Positions 1-7,135 of a DNA stretch of 64,000 nt are shown one piece after another. Source of the DNA: Mycolicibacterium madagascariense (GTDB taxonomy: Bacteria > Actinomycetota > Actinomycetes > Mycobacteriales > Mycobacteriaceae); the NCBI RefSeq assembly GCF_010729665.1, contig NZ_AP022610.1, positions 992,001 through 1,056,000 of the forward strand. The letters run 5' to 3'. The position numbers and the translations under genes were made by a program. The notes under the pieces are model-generated. The model was not told the DNA's origin, did no database searches, and was given only the letters and a program-made list of their open reading frames with translations. How positions within the stretch are numbered: position 1 is the stretch's first letter; every line of letters begins with the position of its first letter.

Positions 1-2
1 TC

Positions 3-620
3 CCGCTGTTGTTCACCTACTCCGATGCTCGGGTCAACGTGGTGAACGCCGTCTCCGCGGTCGTCCATGCGCTGTCGACCCTGAACCTTTCGGGTGCGCT
101 CAGAGGGATCGCGACGGGGTTGAACACCATCACCAGCAACCTGGCCAGCGACGTGTTCGGTGACGGCGGTGTCGTCAGCGGCTTGGGACAGGCGCTCCAG
201 CAGATCATCTCCGCGGCGTTCCCCCCGCCCGCGGCCACCCTCGCCGGCACAGCTACCACGAAGACGCTGGTAGCCAAGACCGATCACCTCTCGACGGACA
301 CGGTCGCAACCTCCATCACGGCGGCACCGACGACCCAGAACTCCACTGGTAGAGCGGCAACCAGGCCCCACCTGAGCAGCACTAAGACCTCGACCACGAG
401 GGCGTCCAACGACACAGACGGCAAGACGTCAACGAACTCGACCACGGACGCGACGAAGACCTCGTCGTCAGGCGAAACCGGGAACGATGGCGGCGACACG
501 TCCGCCTCAGGCAAGGACTCCCGGATCGCCAGAACCAACAAGGGCGGAGGCGAGACGAAGAGGCACGCAGGCGTTTTGGGCCGCGCGCACGCCGAAACGA
601 GTGCCACTCATACGGATTGA
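3..620 (+). CDS. C-terminal part of an unrecognised Ser/Thr-rich protein (cut by window edge)
   Basis: The reading frame is open to the left edge of the window, so the start lies outside. The first ~75 visible residues are Ala/Leu/Val-rich and look amphipathic or helical. From about residue 80 the sequence changes to a Thr/Ser/Asp/Lys-rich low-complexity tail ending in a TGA. Such tails are common on exported or surface-exposed mycobacterial proteins, but no signal peptide can be seen because the start is missing. I do not recognise the family. The opposite-strand open frames here are shadows of the same low-complexity composition. Confidence 0.6.
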   Translation, partial: PLLFTYSDARVNVVNAVSAVVHALSTLNLSGALRGIATGLNTITSNLASDVFGDGGVVSGLGQALQQIISAAFPPPAATLAGTATTKTLVAKTDHLSTDTVATSITAAPTTQNSTGRAATRPHLSSTKTSTTRASNDTDGKTSTNSTTDATKTSSSGETGNDGGDTSASGKDSRIARTNKGGGETKRHAGVLGRAHAETSATHTD

Positions 621-843
621 CCTTGTCTCACCAAATCGCACGACACGGCACCCCTGGGCGCAGCCCGTCGGTCCAAGGGCTACGGCCGGATCAACGAGAT
701 CGTTCACGGGCGATCCCCGTCGACACGGACATGGCCTTCGTCGACATGCAGGCGCACTACGACGCCGGGATTGTCCGAGAAAAGGTGGCGGACAGGCTAT
801 CTGCCGTCGAGCGGATAGCCTGACCGGCGACCTGGCTTGCCCG

Positions 844-1149
844 TCAGCAGCGCCCGCCAGGCCCTGCACCCGGCCACGGTGCCGGGATGGCGGGGTTGTC
901 GGGCGACGGCGGGCACACGCGACCGCACTGCATGCCACCGAACCCGAGCACGGTGACGTTGGCGCAGTGGTCGTAGCTGCCGTCGCTGTAAGTCTGTCCG
1001 TCGCAATAGTTTCCGCCACCCCAGGGTGACCAGCCGCCCTGACAGTTCGGCATGGCACTGGCCGGCGCGGCAGCGCCGATGTACGAGCCGACGAGCGCAA
1101 GCGTCCCGATGGTCACCTTCAGTCCGGTCGTGGAGAATGTCTTTGGCAT
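844..1149 (-). CDS. small secreted cysteine-containing mycobacterial protein
   Basis: Encodes 101 residues. The N-terminus is a clear Sec signal peptide: basic MPKTFSTTGLK, a hydrophobic stretch (TIGTLALVGSYIGAAA) and cleavage after ASA near residue 32. The mature part is short and rich in Gly, Pro, Trp and Cys, with a CDGQTYSDGSYDHC segment in which paired cysteines probably form disulfides. Small secreted proteins with a CDG...DGS...C core occur widely in mycobacteria, usually without a known role. A GGAACG element lies about 8 bases before the ATG. It is a single gene with no operon partner. Confidence 0.75.
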   Translation of the reverse strand: MPKTFSTTGLKVTIGTLALVGSYIGAAAPASAMPNCQGGWSPWGGGNYCDGQTYSDGSYDHCANVTVLGFGGMQCGRVCPPSPDNPAIPAPWPGAGPGGRC

Positions 1150-1867
1150 GGAGCGTTCCTTCTACGTTTCGGGCAGCCGCGATGGCGCTACCCGTTGTCG
1201 ATGACAGAGCCGCGAGCTCAACTCCCCGATGGAGTCGCGGCGGCTTGAGGCATGCGCGGAGCATGGGCAACGCGCGCATGTGACGGGAGTGAGCGAGCCG
1301 CGGAATCACGTGAACTCCGCCTGCCGCCACTCGGCAAATAGACATCGCCAGGCCCGCCACGGTGGCGTCGACGAAGCGATGCGTCGTACGAAAATAGTTA
1401 GCTCTGAGTCAGCTTTCCTCCCCCGAAAGCAGATACGCCGAGTGATCGGCGTCCGTGATGAGTATCACAGATGGATCACAGGCCGTCAATATTTGGCGTA
1501 ACTGAATTCGCGTAGTGCTGCTATAGCGAAGCGCTGGGATTCCTATCGGCAGTGGTGAAGCGAGTAGACGCCGCGTCGTACGATCCGTCAGCAAACAGAG
1601 ATGCCGCTGTCGACCCGTTGCTGACGCATCCGCCGGCCGCGCCCTCGTAGGCGTCCGGCTCGGCCGGGGGTGTTGACAACACCAGTGATCCCCATGAGCA
1701 GGATGTTTGCTAGCGTGACTCCTGTGGTGTCATGGGACTGCTGTGAATCATGGTGACCACGAGGCGTCGCACGACCCGCGCCCACGCGACACGCAGCGGC
1801 AATGAGGGGTGGACGGTTCCAGCACGCCTAGAATCTGCGCTGGCTGGCCGATGGCCTGGGAGGCGAC
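1150..1867. other. 718-base intergenic region, less GC-rich
   Basis: No convincing gene is seen. The stretch around 1390-1560 is clearly lower in GC than the flanking genes and contains short open frames without good coding features. The visible structure is a 7-base-arm palindrome at 1669-1683. The region probably holds divergent promoters for the secreted protein at 844-1149 and the small membrane protein at 1868. Confidence 0.5.
1669..1683. promoter_or_regulatory. perfect palindrome containing a TTGACA -35-like element
   Basis: The sequence ggtgttgacaacacc is a perfect inverted repeat with 7-base arms around a single base. It includes TTGACA at 1673-1678. No -10 element lies at the usual 17-base spacing; the nearest TANNNT (tagcgt) begins at 1711. 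An operator is therefore a better guess than a core promoter. It lies about 185 bases upstream of the gene at 1868. Confidence 0.35.
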
Positions 1868-2344
1868 GTGGTGCCGGACACCGGAATGCGAAGGGCCCGT
1901 TGGTCGTCCCGGCGGCTGACGCTCGCCGCCTGCGTCGTCGCGATGCTCTCGGTCGGCGCGTTCACTGTGCCCAATCTGCACACGCAGGTGCTCGTCTCCG
2001 GCGTGGCCGTGCCCGACGCGTCGATCGGTACGTCCGACGAGGACCAGATTCGCATTGTCCTACAAGCGATCTCCGACGCCTACAACCGCAAGGACGTCCG
2101 CGCCGCGCAGGACAGCCTCTGCGCTCGGTCTCGCAGTCAGTGGAGTCCGCAATTGGAGAGGGTGTGGATGGCGTACCGTCTGCGCCACGGTGCCATGGAA
2201 TTCACCATCCGCAGCGTCGAGGTGACCGGTGTCGTCGCGCGCGTGACCGGTACGCAAACCTATTTCAACGACGTTGTGCCGCAGAAGTTCACGGCCGAGA
2301 TGGGACGTAGCCCCAGCGGGTGGCGAATGTGTTCGTCCACCTGA
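1868..2344 (+). CDS. membrane-anchored or secreted protein, SnoaL/Mce-associated-like
   Basis: Encodes 158 residues. A single hydrophobic segment (residues ~18-35) sits near the N-terminus after an Arg-rich stretch, which suggests a signal anchor. The rest (residues ~57-155) starts with DEDQIRIVLQAISDAYNRKD and alternates helix and strand like NTF2/SnoaL-fold extracytoplasmic domains found in Mce-associated and low-molecular-weight mycobacterial lipoproteins. The start is GTG at 1868; an ATG at 1886 would keep the signal anchor. There is no lipobox. The function is unknown and the fold assignment is inferred from pattern only. Confidence 0.65.
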   Translation: MVPDTGMRRARWSSRRLTLAACVVAMLSVGAFTVPNLHTQVLVSGVAVPDASIGTSDEDQIRIVLQAISDAYNRKDVRAAQDSLCARSRSQWSPQLERVWMAYRLRHGAMEFTIRSVEVTGVVARVTGTQTYFNDVVPQKFTAEMGRSPSGWRMCSST

Positions 2345-2357
2345 GCCCGCGCCGGTC

Positions 2358-3446
2358 CTACTGACCGTGTCGAATCGTGCTGGACGGGATGGCCCGCTGC
2401 TTGCGCGCCGACGACGACGTGGGCGACATCTTGTTGGCGATGACCGACCAGTTGACCGCACACCGGGCGGCGATCTCGGCCAGTTGAGACTGCCGGTGAC
2501 CGGGAACGGCCGCGAGCAGTGCGGCGACGTCGACGTCCTCCACCATGTGAAGGTGCAACCAGCGCAACAGTTCTCGGCCCGCATCGGTCATTCGAATCGC
2601 GGGATCCCGCGACAACGACGCCACCAGGGGCCGCACCTCGGTGCACGAGGTCTCGGATATCCGCGGTGGGGCGGGGGGCGGCGACGGGGGAGTCGACGCG
2701 ACGGCATGGCGCGCCGGGATTGCGGCCGACGAGGTCACCGCTCTCCTGCTGGAGCACTTCGTCGGATCGTCTCCGCGCAACATTCGGTTGCGAACGTCCC
2801 GCACGGTGTTCGGCGAGATGCCCGCGTGCTTGGCGACCGTTCGCAGCGAGCTCTGCGGATGGGCCGTGAGGTATTCCGCCGCCGCGAGTCGGCCGGCCGC
2901 CGCGTCGACGGGCCGGACCCGCCCGTCGCGGCCCGTTCGGCTGTCCAGCTTCGGCACCTCGTCGGACGTGCACCGGATCATCTTGATCGTCTTGGCCGAC
3001 AGCCCCACCAGTCGCGCGATCGCGCGGTCGGACCAATGGGGATGGAACTGGACGATCCTGGCGGCCGCCCGCCGGCGGTCCTCCATCGACAGCGGCAGCC
3101 CGTTGCCGAGGTTTACCGCGACCGCCGTCACGAAGGCCGACTCGGTCGAGCCGTCGAGGAGTATTGCCTCGATCATGTTCTCGCCCTTGGCTTGTGCCGC
3201 GCGAACGCGGTGGAAGCCATCGATGATCTGCATCGACGGCCGATGCACCAGGATCGGAGGCAGCCGCGCCTCGCATTCCATCAGCAAGGCCGTGTGTTCG
3301 ACGTTCTCACCCTGGCTGCGCGGAGACTCGCCAAAGCTGAGCGAGCCGATCTCCACCATCTGAGGGGCACCCAGGGTGACGTCGAGATGCGACAACTCGG
3401 AGCACCGAATGGCGAGGACGGTGTGGAAGTCGTCAATCGTGGACAT
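2358..3446 (-). CDS. StrR/NovG-like ParB-fold transcriptional regulator
   Basis: Encodes 362 residues from the ATG at 3446; the frame is open further upstream but that part is unlike the family. The N-terminal ParB/Srx-like domain has the IDGFHRVRAA signature, followed by an HTH (SDRAIARLVGLSAKTIKMIR), a linker and a second HTH-like segment (SLRTVAKHAGISPNTVRDVR). The C-terminal ~120 residues are Pro/Ser-rich and then helical. The order ParB domain, conserved block GLPLSMEDRRRAAARI, HTH matches StrR/NovG-type pathway regulators of antibiotic clusters rather than chromosomal ParB. No biosynthetic cluster or parA is next to it. It lies 90 bases downstream of the biotin carboxylase on the same strand. 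Confidence 0.8.
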   Translation of the reverse strand: MSTIDDFHTVLAIRCSELSHLDVTLGAPQMVEIGSLSFGESPRSQGENVEHTALLMECEARLPPILVHRPSMQIIDGFHRVRAAQAKGENMIEAILLDGSTESAFVTAVAVNLGNGLPLSMEDRRRAAARIVQFHPHWSDRAIARLVGLSAKTIKMIRCTSDEVPKLDSRTGRDGRVRPVDAAAGRLAAAEYLTAHPQSSLRTVAKHAGISPNTVRDVRNRMLRGDDPTKCSSRRAVTSSAAIPARHAVASTPPSPPPAPPRISETSCTEVRPLVASLSRDPAIRMTDAGRELLRWLHLHMVEDVDVAALLAAVPGHRQSQLAEIAARCAVNWSVIANKMSPTSSSARKQRAIPSSTIRHGQ

Positions 3447-3535
3447 GGCGGTACCTAACTGCCGCCCCGGTTGGCGGCACGTGACCTCGGGCGCCGACGG
3501 GCGCGATGGGTGGGTGGGCGACGCGGGTACCGGGT

Positions 3536-4894
3536 TCACCGCGCACCGATCCGCTCTGGTTCCGCGTAGTGCTCCAGAAAGCCGGTGTCGTGGTCGTTGG
3601 CCTGCACCCTGGGATGGGTGAGTACGGAGTGCACGTAGGACGACGTCGTCGAAATCCCGTCGACCCGGATCTCGGAGACCGCGCGGCGCGCGCGGTGCAG
3701 GGCTGCGTCACGGTGGGAATCCCAGGCGACGACCTTCGCGATCAGCGTGTCGTAGTAGGGCGAGACGACGGACCCCGTCGTCACCCCGTCGTCGACGCGG
3801 ACTCCCGGTCCGCCGGGCCAGCGCACGTCCCGCACCGTGCCCGGGCTGGGTGCGAACCCCACGGCGGTGTTCTCGGCGTTGATGCGTGCTTCGATCGCAT
3901 GCCCCGTGCAGGTGACCTGGTGCTGCGCGACGCCGAGGCGCTGCCCGTCGGCGATGAGCAACTGCTGGCGGACGAGATCGATCCCGGTGACCATTTCGGT
4001 GACGGGGTGCTCGACCTGCAGACGGGTGGTCATCTCGATGAAGTAGGCCGCCTCGCGCCCGCGGTCGTAGAGGAACTCGACGGTCCCGACGCCCCGGTAG
4101 TCGCAGGACTGTCCGAGTCGCACGGCGGCGGCGAGCATGTCGGTGCGGACGGCGTCGGGGAGTCCGGGGGCGGGCGCCTCCTCGACGATCTTTCGACCGC
4201 GGCGCTGCAGGGTGCAGTCGCGGTCGAAGAGATGGACGACGTCGCGTCCGTCGCCCAGGATCTGGACCTCGACGTGACGCGCCGCGTCGACGTACCGCTC
4301 GAGGTACACGGTGGGGTCGCCGAACGCGGCGCTCGCCTCGGCCATCGCGACCCGCAGCTCGGGGCGTAGCCGATCGGGCGTCGGCACGATGCGTATCCCA
4401 CGGCCGTCGCCACCCGCCGCGGCCTTGATGAAGACGGGGTAGCCGATGTGCGCCGCCTGTTCCTCGAGGTCGGCGTCGGGGTCGATCGCCGCTGCGCTGC
4501 CGGGGAGAACGGGGACGTCCGCCGCCACCGCCGCCGCGCGCGCCGACACGTTGTTGCCCATCAGGGCGATGGTGTCGGGTCGCGGGCCCACCCAGGTGAC
4601 TCCGAGTGCCTCCACCGTGCGCGCGAACGTCGGGTCCTCGGACAGGAAGCCGTACCCGGGATGGACCGCGTCGGCACCCGAACGTTCGATCGCCTCGACC
4701 ATCGCGGGAACGTTCAGGTAGCTCTGGCACGCCTGCTCCGGACCGATGGCCACCACCCGGTCCGACAGCTGCGCCGCATAGCCCTCGTGGTCGGCCTCGC
4801 TGGCGCCCAGCACCGTCTCGAGGCCGAGGTCATGGGCGGTGCGGATGATGCGCACCGCGATCTCGCCGCGGTTGGCGATGAAGAGGCGCTTCAC
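3536..4894 (-). CDS. biotin carboxylase (AccC-like)
   Basis: ATP-dependent carboxylation of biotin on the carrier protein encoded just upstream. The protein begins with KRLFIANRGEIAVRIIRTA, the hallmark of biotin carboxylases, followed by the HPGYGFLSED motif, the ATP-grasp glycine loop (AAAGGDGRGIRIV) and the EVQILGD and EMTTRLQVEHPVTE catalytic segments. Length is 452 residues, normal for AccC. The start is GTG at 4894, chosen because it overlaps the stop of the carrier gene (GTGA) and begins exactly at the conserved N-terminus. No carboxyltransferase subunit is present in the window, so the acceptor acid is unknown. Confidence 0.92.
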   Translation of the reverse strand: MKRLFIANRGEIAVRIIRTAHDLGLETVLGASEADHEGYAAQLSDRVVAIGPEQACQSYLNVPAMVEAIERSGADAVHPGYGFLSEDPTFARTVEALGVTWVGPRPDTIALMGNNVSARAAAVAADVPVLPGSAAAIDPDADLEEQAAHIGYPVFIKAAAGGDGRGIRIVPTPDRLRPELRVAMAEASAAFGDPTVYLERYVDAARHVEVQILGDGRDVVHLFDRDCTLQRRGRKIVEEAPAPGLPDAVRTDMLAAAVRLGQSCDYRGVGTVEFLYDRGREAAYFIEMTTRLQVEHPVTEMVTGIDLVRQQLLIADGQRLGVAQHQVTCTGHAIEARINAENTAVGFAPSPGTVRDVRWPGGPGVRVDDGVTTGSVVSPYYDTLIAKVVAWDSHRDAALHRARRAVSEIRVDGISTTSSYVHSVLTHPRVQANDHDTGFLEHYAEPERIGAR

Positions 4895-5139
4895 GTGTCG
4901 GCCCGCACCACTGCCACGACGCTGCCGGCCCGCACTTCGCTGCAATCGGCGACGGTGAATCGTTCGACGATCCCGCGGGCGGTGCTCTTGACCTCACTGA
5001 ACTGCTTCATGATCTCGACCAGACCGATGGGCTCGCCAACGTCCACCACGTCGCCCTCCGAGACGTACGGCGGCTTGCCCGGGCCGGGATGTCGATAGAA
5101 GACCCCGGGGAGCGGAGTGGGGACCTCGTGCTCGGGCAT
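4891..5139 (-). CDS. biotin carboxyl carrier protein
   Basis: Encodes 82 residues, a minimal biotinyl domain: two halves of a flattened beta barrel joined by the EIMKQF hairpin. The Lys of MKQ is the expected biotinylation site; the IMKQ form replaces the usual AMKM. It starts at the ATG at 5139 with GAGGAAAGG upstream; the longer frame upstream has no family resemblance. The stop overlaps the GTG of the carboxylase, so the two are translationally coupled. It lacks the long N-terminal part of fatty-acid-type AccB, as seen in accessory carrier/carboxylase pairs such as those next to 5-oxoprolinase genes. Confidence 0.9.
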   Translation of the reverse strand: MPEHEVPTPLPGVFYRHPGPGKPPYVSEGDVVDVGEPIGLVEIMKQFSEVKSTARGIVERFTVADCSEVRAGSVVAVVRADT

Positions 5140-5243
5140 GTCCTCGTAGCTACCTTTCCTCGAACGAATTGCGGCCGCAGCGCCTGCGTCGGACGGTCGA
5201 CGGATCTTTGCGATGTGAGCGCGCTCTTGCGAGTAGCACCACG

Positions 5244-5291
5244 TTATTTCGTGCTGACAGGCGACGGCTACCGTGCATTTGCCCGAAATAA
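5244..5291. promoter_or_regulatory. spaced inverted repeat, candidate operator of the divergent PucR regulator
   Basis: ttatttcg at 5244-5251 is repeated in perfect inversion as cgaaataa at 5284-5291. The arms are AT-rich and stand out from the surrounding DNA. The pair lies in the 265-base gap between the biotin carrier gene (minus strand) and the PucR-family gene (plus strand), which is where an autoregulating divergent regulator would bind. This is inferred from position and symmetry only. Confidence 0.4.
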
Positions 5292-5404
5292 GTGAGTAGC
5301 CAGCGGTGCACTCGCCCCTAGACTGGACCCATCGCACCAGGGAAACGTGCAGGCTTGGCAAATTCGGTCAAGTTACCTAACCAGGGGTTTCGGAGGAGGC
5401 GACG

Positions 5405-6979
5405 GTGCAGCTGCACGATCTGCTTGGCAATCCCGGTCTCGAAATCCGTCTGAGGACTGCCACCAGTGCGATGCGGCTGCGTAGGACCGTCACGACGGTC
5501 GCGGCGACCGAGCTGATGGACCCCTCGGCGTACCTGGAGGGCAACGAACTCGTCACCCTGGCGGGCATCGCCATGAACTTCCAGGACGTGCGTACCTGGG
5601 AGGCCTACGTCGAACGCCTGGCCGCGGTGTCGATCGCCGGCATCGTGTTCAACTCCGGCGTGGCGCACGCCGACGTCCCCAACGGGCTGGTGCTGGCCGG
5701 AGACGAGCTCGACATCCCGGTCTTCGAGGTCGCGCACCCCGTCAACCTCCTGCAGGTGCACCGCCTGGTGAACGACATCCTGAATGCGGAGGGCAGTCAG
5801 CTGCTCCGGACGTCGCTGCAGCTGGCCGATCGATGTGCCGAGTTGGAGGCCGCGGGGACGACCGTGCTGGAGCTGCTGGAACAGATCCGGCAAGTGCTCG
5901 ACGGCGAAGTGGGACTCGTCGACGGCCAGGGCCGGCTGGTCGCCAGTCAGCCCCCGTCGATGGCATGGGGCCCGTGCGGGTCCGGCGCGCCCGCCGAGGA
6001 CGGGTCGTCCGAACACGTGCGCCTGTTGAACTCCGTGCGCGGGCGCGGCAGCTTCTCCATCGTGGTGCGGTCGGCCAAGAGCGCGTCCACGATCGACGCG
6101 CTGCTCGGGCCGGTGGGGTCGATCGTCAGCCTGCACCTGAACTCGACCGCCGAGCAGTACACCGTGGAGAACGACCGCATCATCGCCTTCATCGAGCAGA
6201 TGCGCCAGCCTCAGGGCGACACCCTTCGGCAGACGAAGAAGCTCATGCGTCTCGCCGGCTTCGACACCGCCAAGCCGACCATCGTGGTCACCACGCGGAC
6301 CGGGCCCGACCGCCACGATGCGTGGCGCATGCGCCTGCAGTTCGTCGATCTCTTCCCCGCCCTCGGGGTGGCCGAGTCGGAGGACTACGTCTTCCTGATC
6401 GGGCAGGGCTTCGGCGACGGCAGTCTCACCACGAAGGAGGTGCTGCATCGGCTCAGGGAGACGGCGCCGCGCCGACCGGCCATCGTCACCGCGCCGATGC
6501 CCGACCTGCAAAGCCTGCGCACCGCGATGCTGGCCTCGCCGCTGCAGTTGCTCCGCACGTCCGAACCCGTCATCGGCCGCGGTTTCGACATCTCGTCGGT
6601 GCTGGCCACCGCGTTGAACGCCGGTGGCGTCGATCAGGCCATCAACTTCCTGCGTCCGCTGGACGTCTACGACAAGACCGCCGACTACGAGCTGATGCGG
6701 ACGTTGCGGGCCTACCTCGACGCCGACGGCAGTCCGAGCAAGACCGCGGCGGCGCTGTTCATCCACCGCAACTCGCTGCTGTACCGGCTGAACCGGATCA
6801 GCGAGCTGCTCGGGGTCTCGCTGCGGACACTCGAGGGCAAGACGGCGTGCGCCGTGGCGCTGGCCATCTGGGACATGCAGCAGGCGAGCGCGGAGATCAG
6901 CCGCACCCCGTTGGAGCGCAGACACCCCCTGCCCGTCGCCACGGCGGCTGCTGCGCTCGGGCCACCTGCACTACGCTGA
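5405..6979 (+). CDS. PucR/CdaR-family transcriptional regulator
   Basis: Encodes 524 residues from a GTG with a strong AGGAGG-type site (cggaggaggcgac). The N-terminal ~150 residues match the purine-catabolism (PucR) ligand domain, including EAYVERLAAVSIAGIVFNSG and ELDIPVFEV. A GAF-like middle follows. The C-terminus has the PucR helix-turn-helix: YDLMRTLRAYLDADGSPSKTAAALFIHRNSLLYRLNRI in outline at residues ~440-480. It is divergent from the carboxylase pair, which it probably controls in response to a small nitrogen or carboxylic metabolite. The cobalamin riboswitch begins at its stop codon. Confidence 0.9.
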   Translation: MQLHDLLGNPGLEIRLRTATSAMRLRRTVTTVAATELMDPSAYLEGNELVTLAGIAMNFQDVRTWEAYVERLAAVSIAGIVFNSGVAHADVPNGLVLAGDELDIPVFEVAHPVNLLQVHRLVNDILNAEGSQLLRTSLQLADRCAELEAAGTTVLELLEQIRQVLDGEVGLVDGQGRLVASQPPSMAWGPCGSGAPAEDGSSEHVRLLNSVRGRGSFSIVVRSAKSASTIDALLGPVGSIVSLHLNSTAEQYTVENDRIIAFIEQMRQPQGDTLRQTKKLMRLAGFDTAKPTIVVTTRTGPDRHDAWRMRLQFVDLFPALGVAESEDYVFLIGQGFGDGSLTTKEVLHRLRETAPRRPAIVTAPMPDLQSLRTAMLASPLQLLRTSEPVIGRGFDISSVLATALNAGGVDQAINFLRPLDVYDKTADYELMRTLRAYLDADGSPSKTAAALFIHRNSLLYRLNRISELLGVSLRTLEGKTACAVALAIWDMQQASAEISRTPLERRHPLPVATAAAALGPPALR

Positions 6980-7127
6980 CGAGGCACGTCCCGTGGCAAG
7001 GAACCCGGCGCGAATCCGGGGCGGTTCCGCCACTGTGACGATCGCGAACACGCAGGTGCCCGCGGTCGAAGCCAGATACTGGTCTCGGGACATCCGAACG
7101 ATGAGGGGCGCGAACCCCGAGTAGGAG
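6975..7127 (+). promoter_or_regulatory. cobalamin riboswitch upstream of cobN
   Basis: The conserved core is present in order: ggaacccggcgcgaatccgg, then ggttccgccactgtgacg, then the B12-box-like aagccagatactgg near 7068-7083. These are the hallmark segments of the adenosylcobalamin aptamer. After the aptamer, ctcggg (7084-7089) can pair with cccgag (7116-7121) directly before the Shine-Dalgarno taggag. A competing gggg/cccc hairpin (7105-7108 with 7115-7118) uses the same bases. Ligand binding is therefore expected to hide the ribosome site and repress cobN when cobalamin is plentiful. Confidence 0.93.
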
Positions 7128-7135
7128 CCCTGCCG

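Noticed and set aside
1409..1594. Short minus-strand open frame of 61 codons in the 1150-1867 gap
   Set aside because: It lies in a lower-GC stretch and has some protein-like sequence (PSVILITDADHSAY), but no ribosome site, no relatives known to me and no support beyond length.
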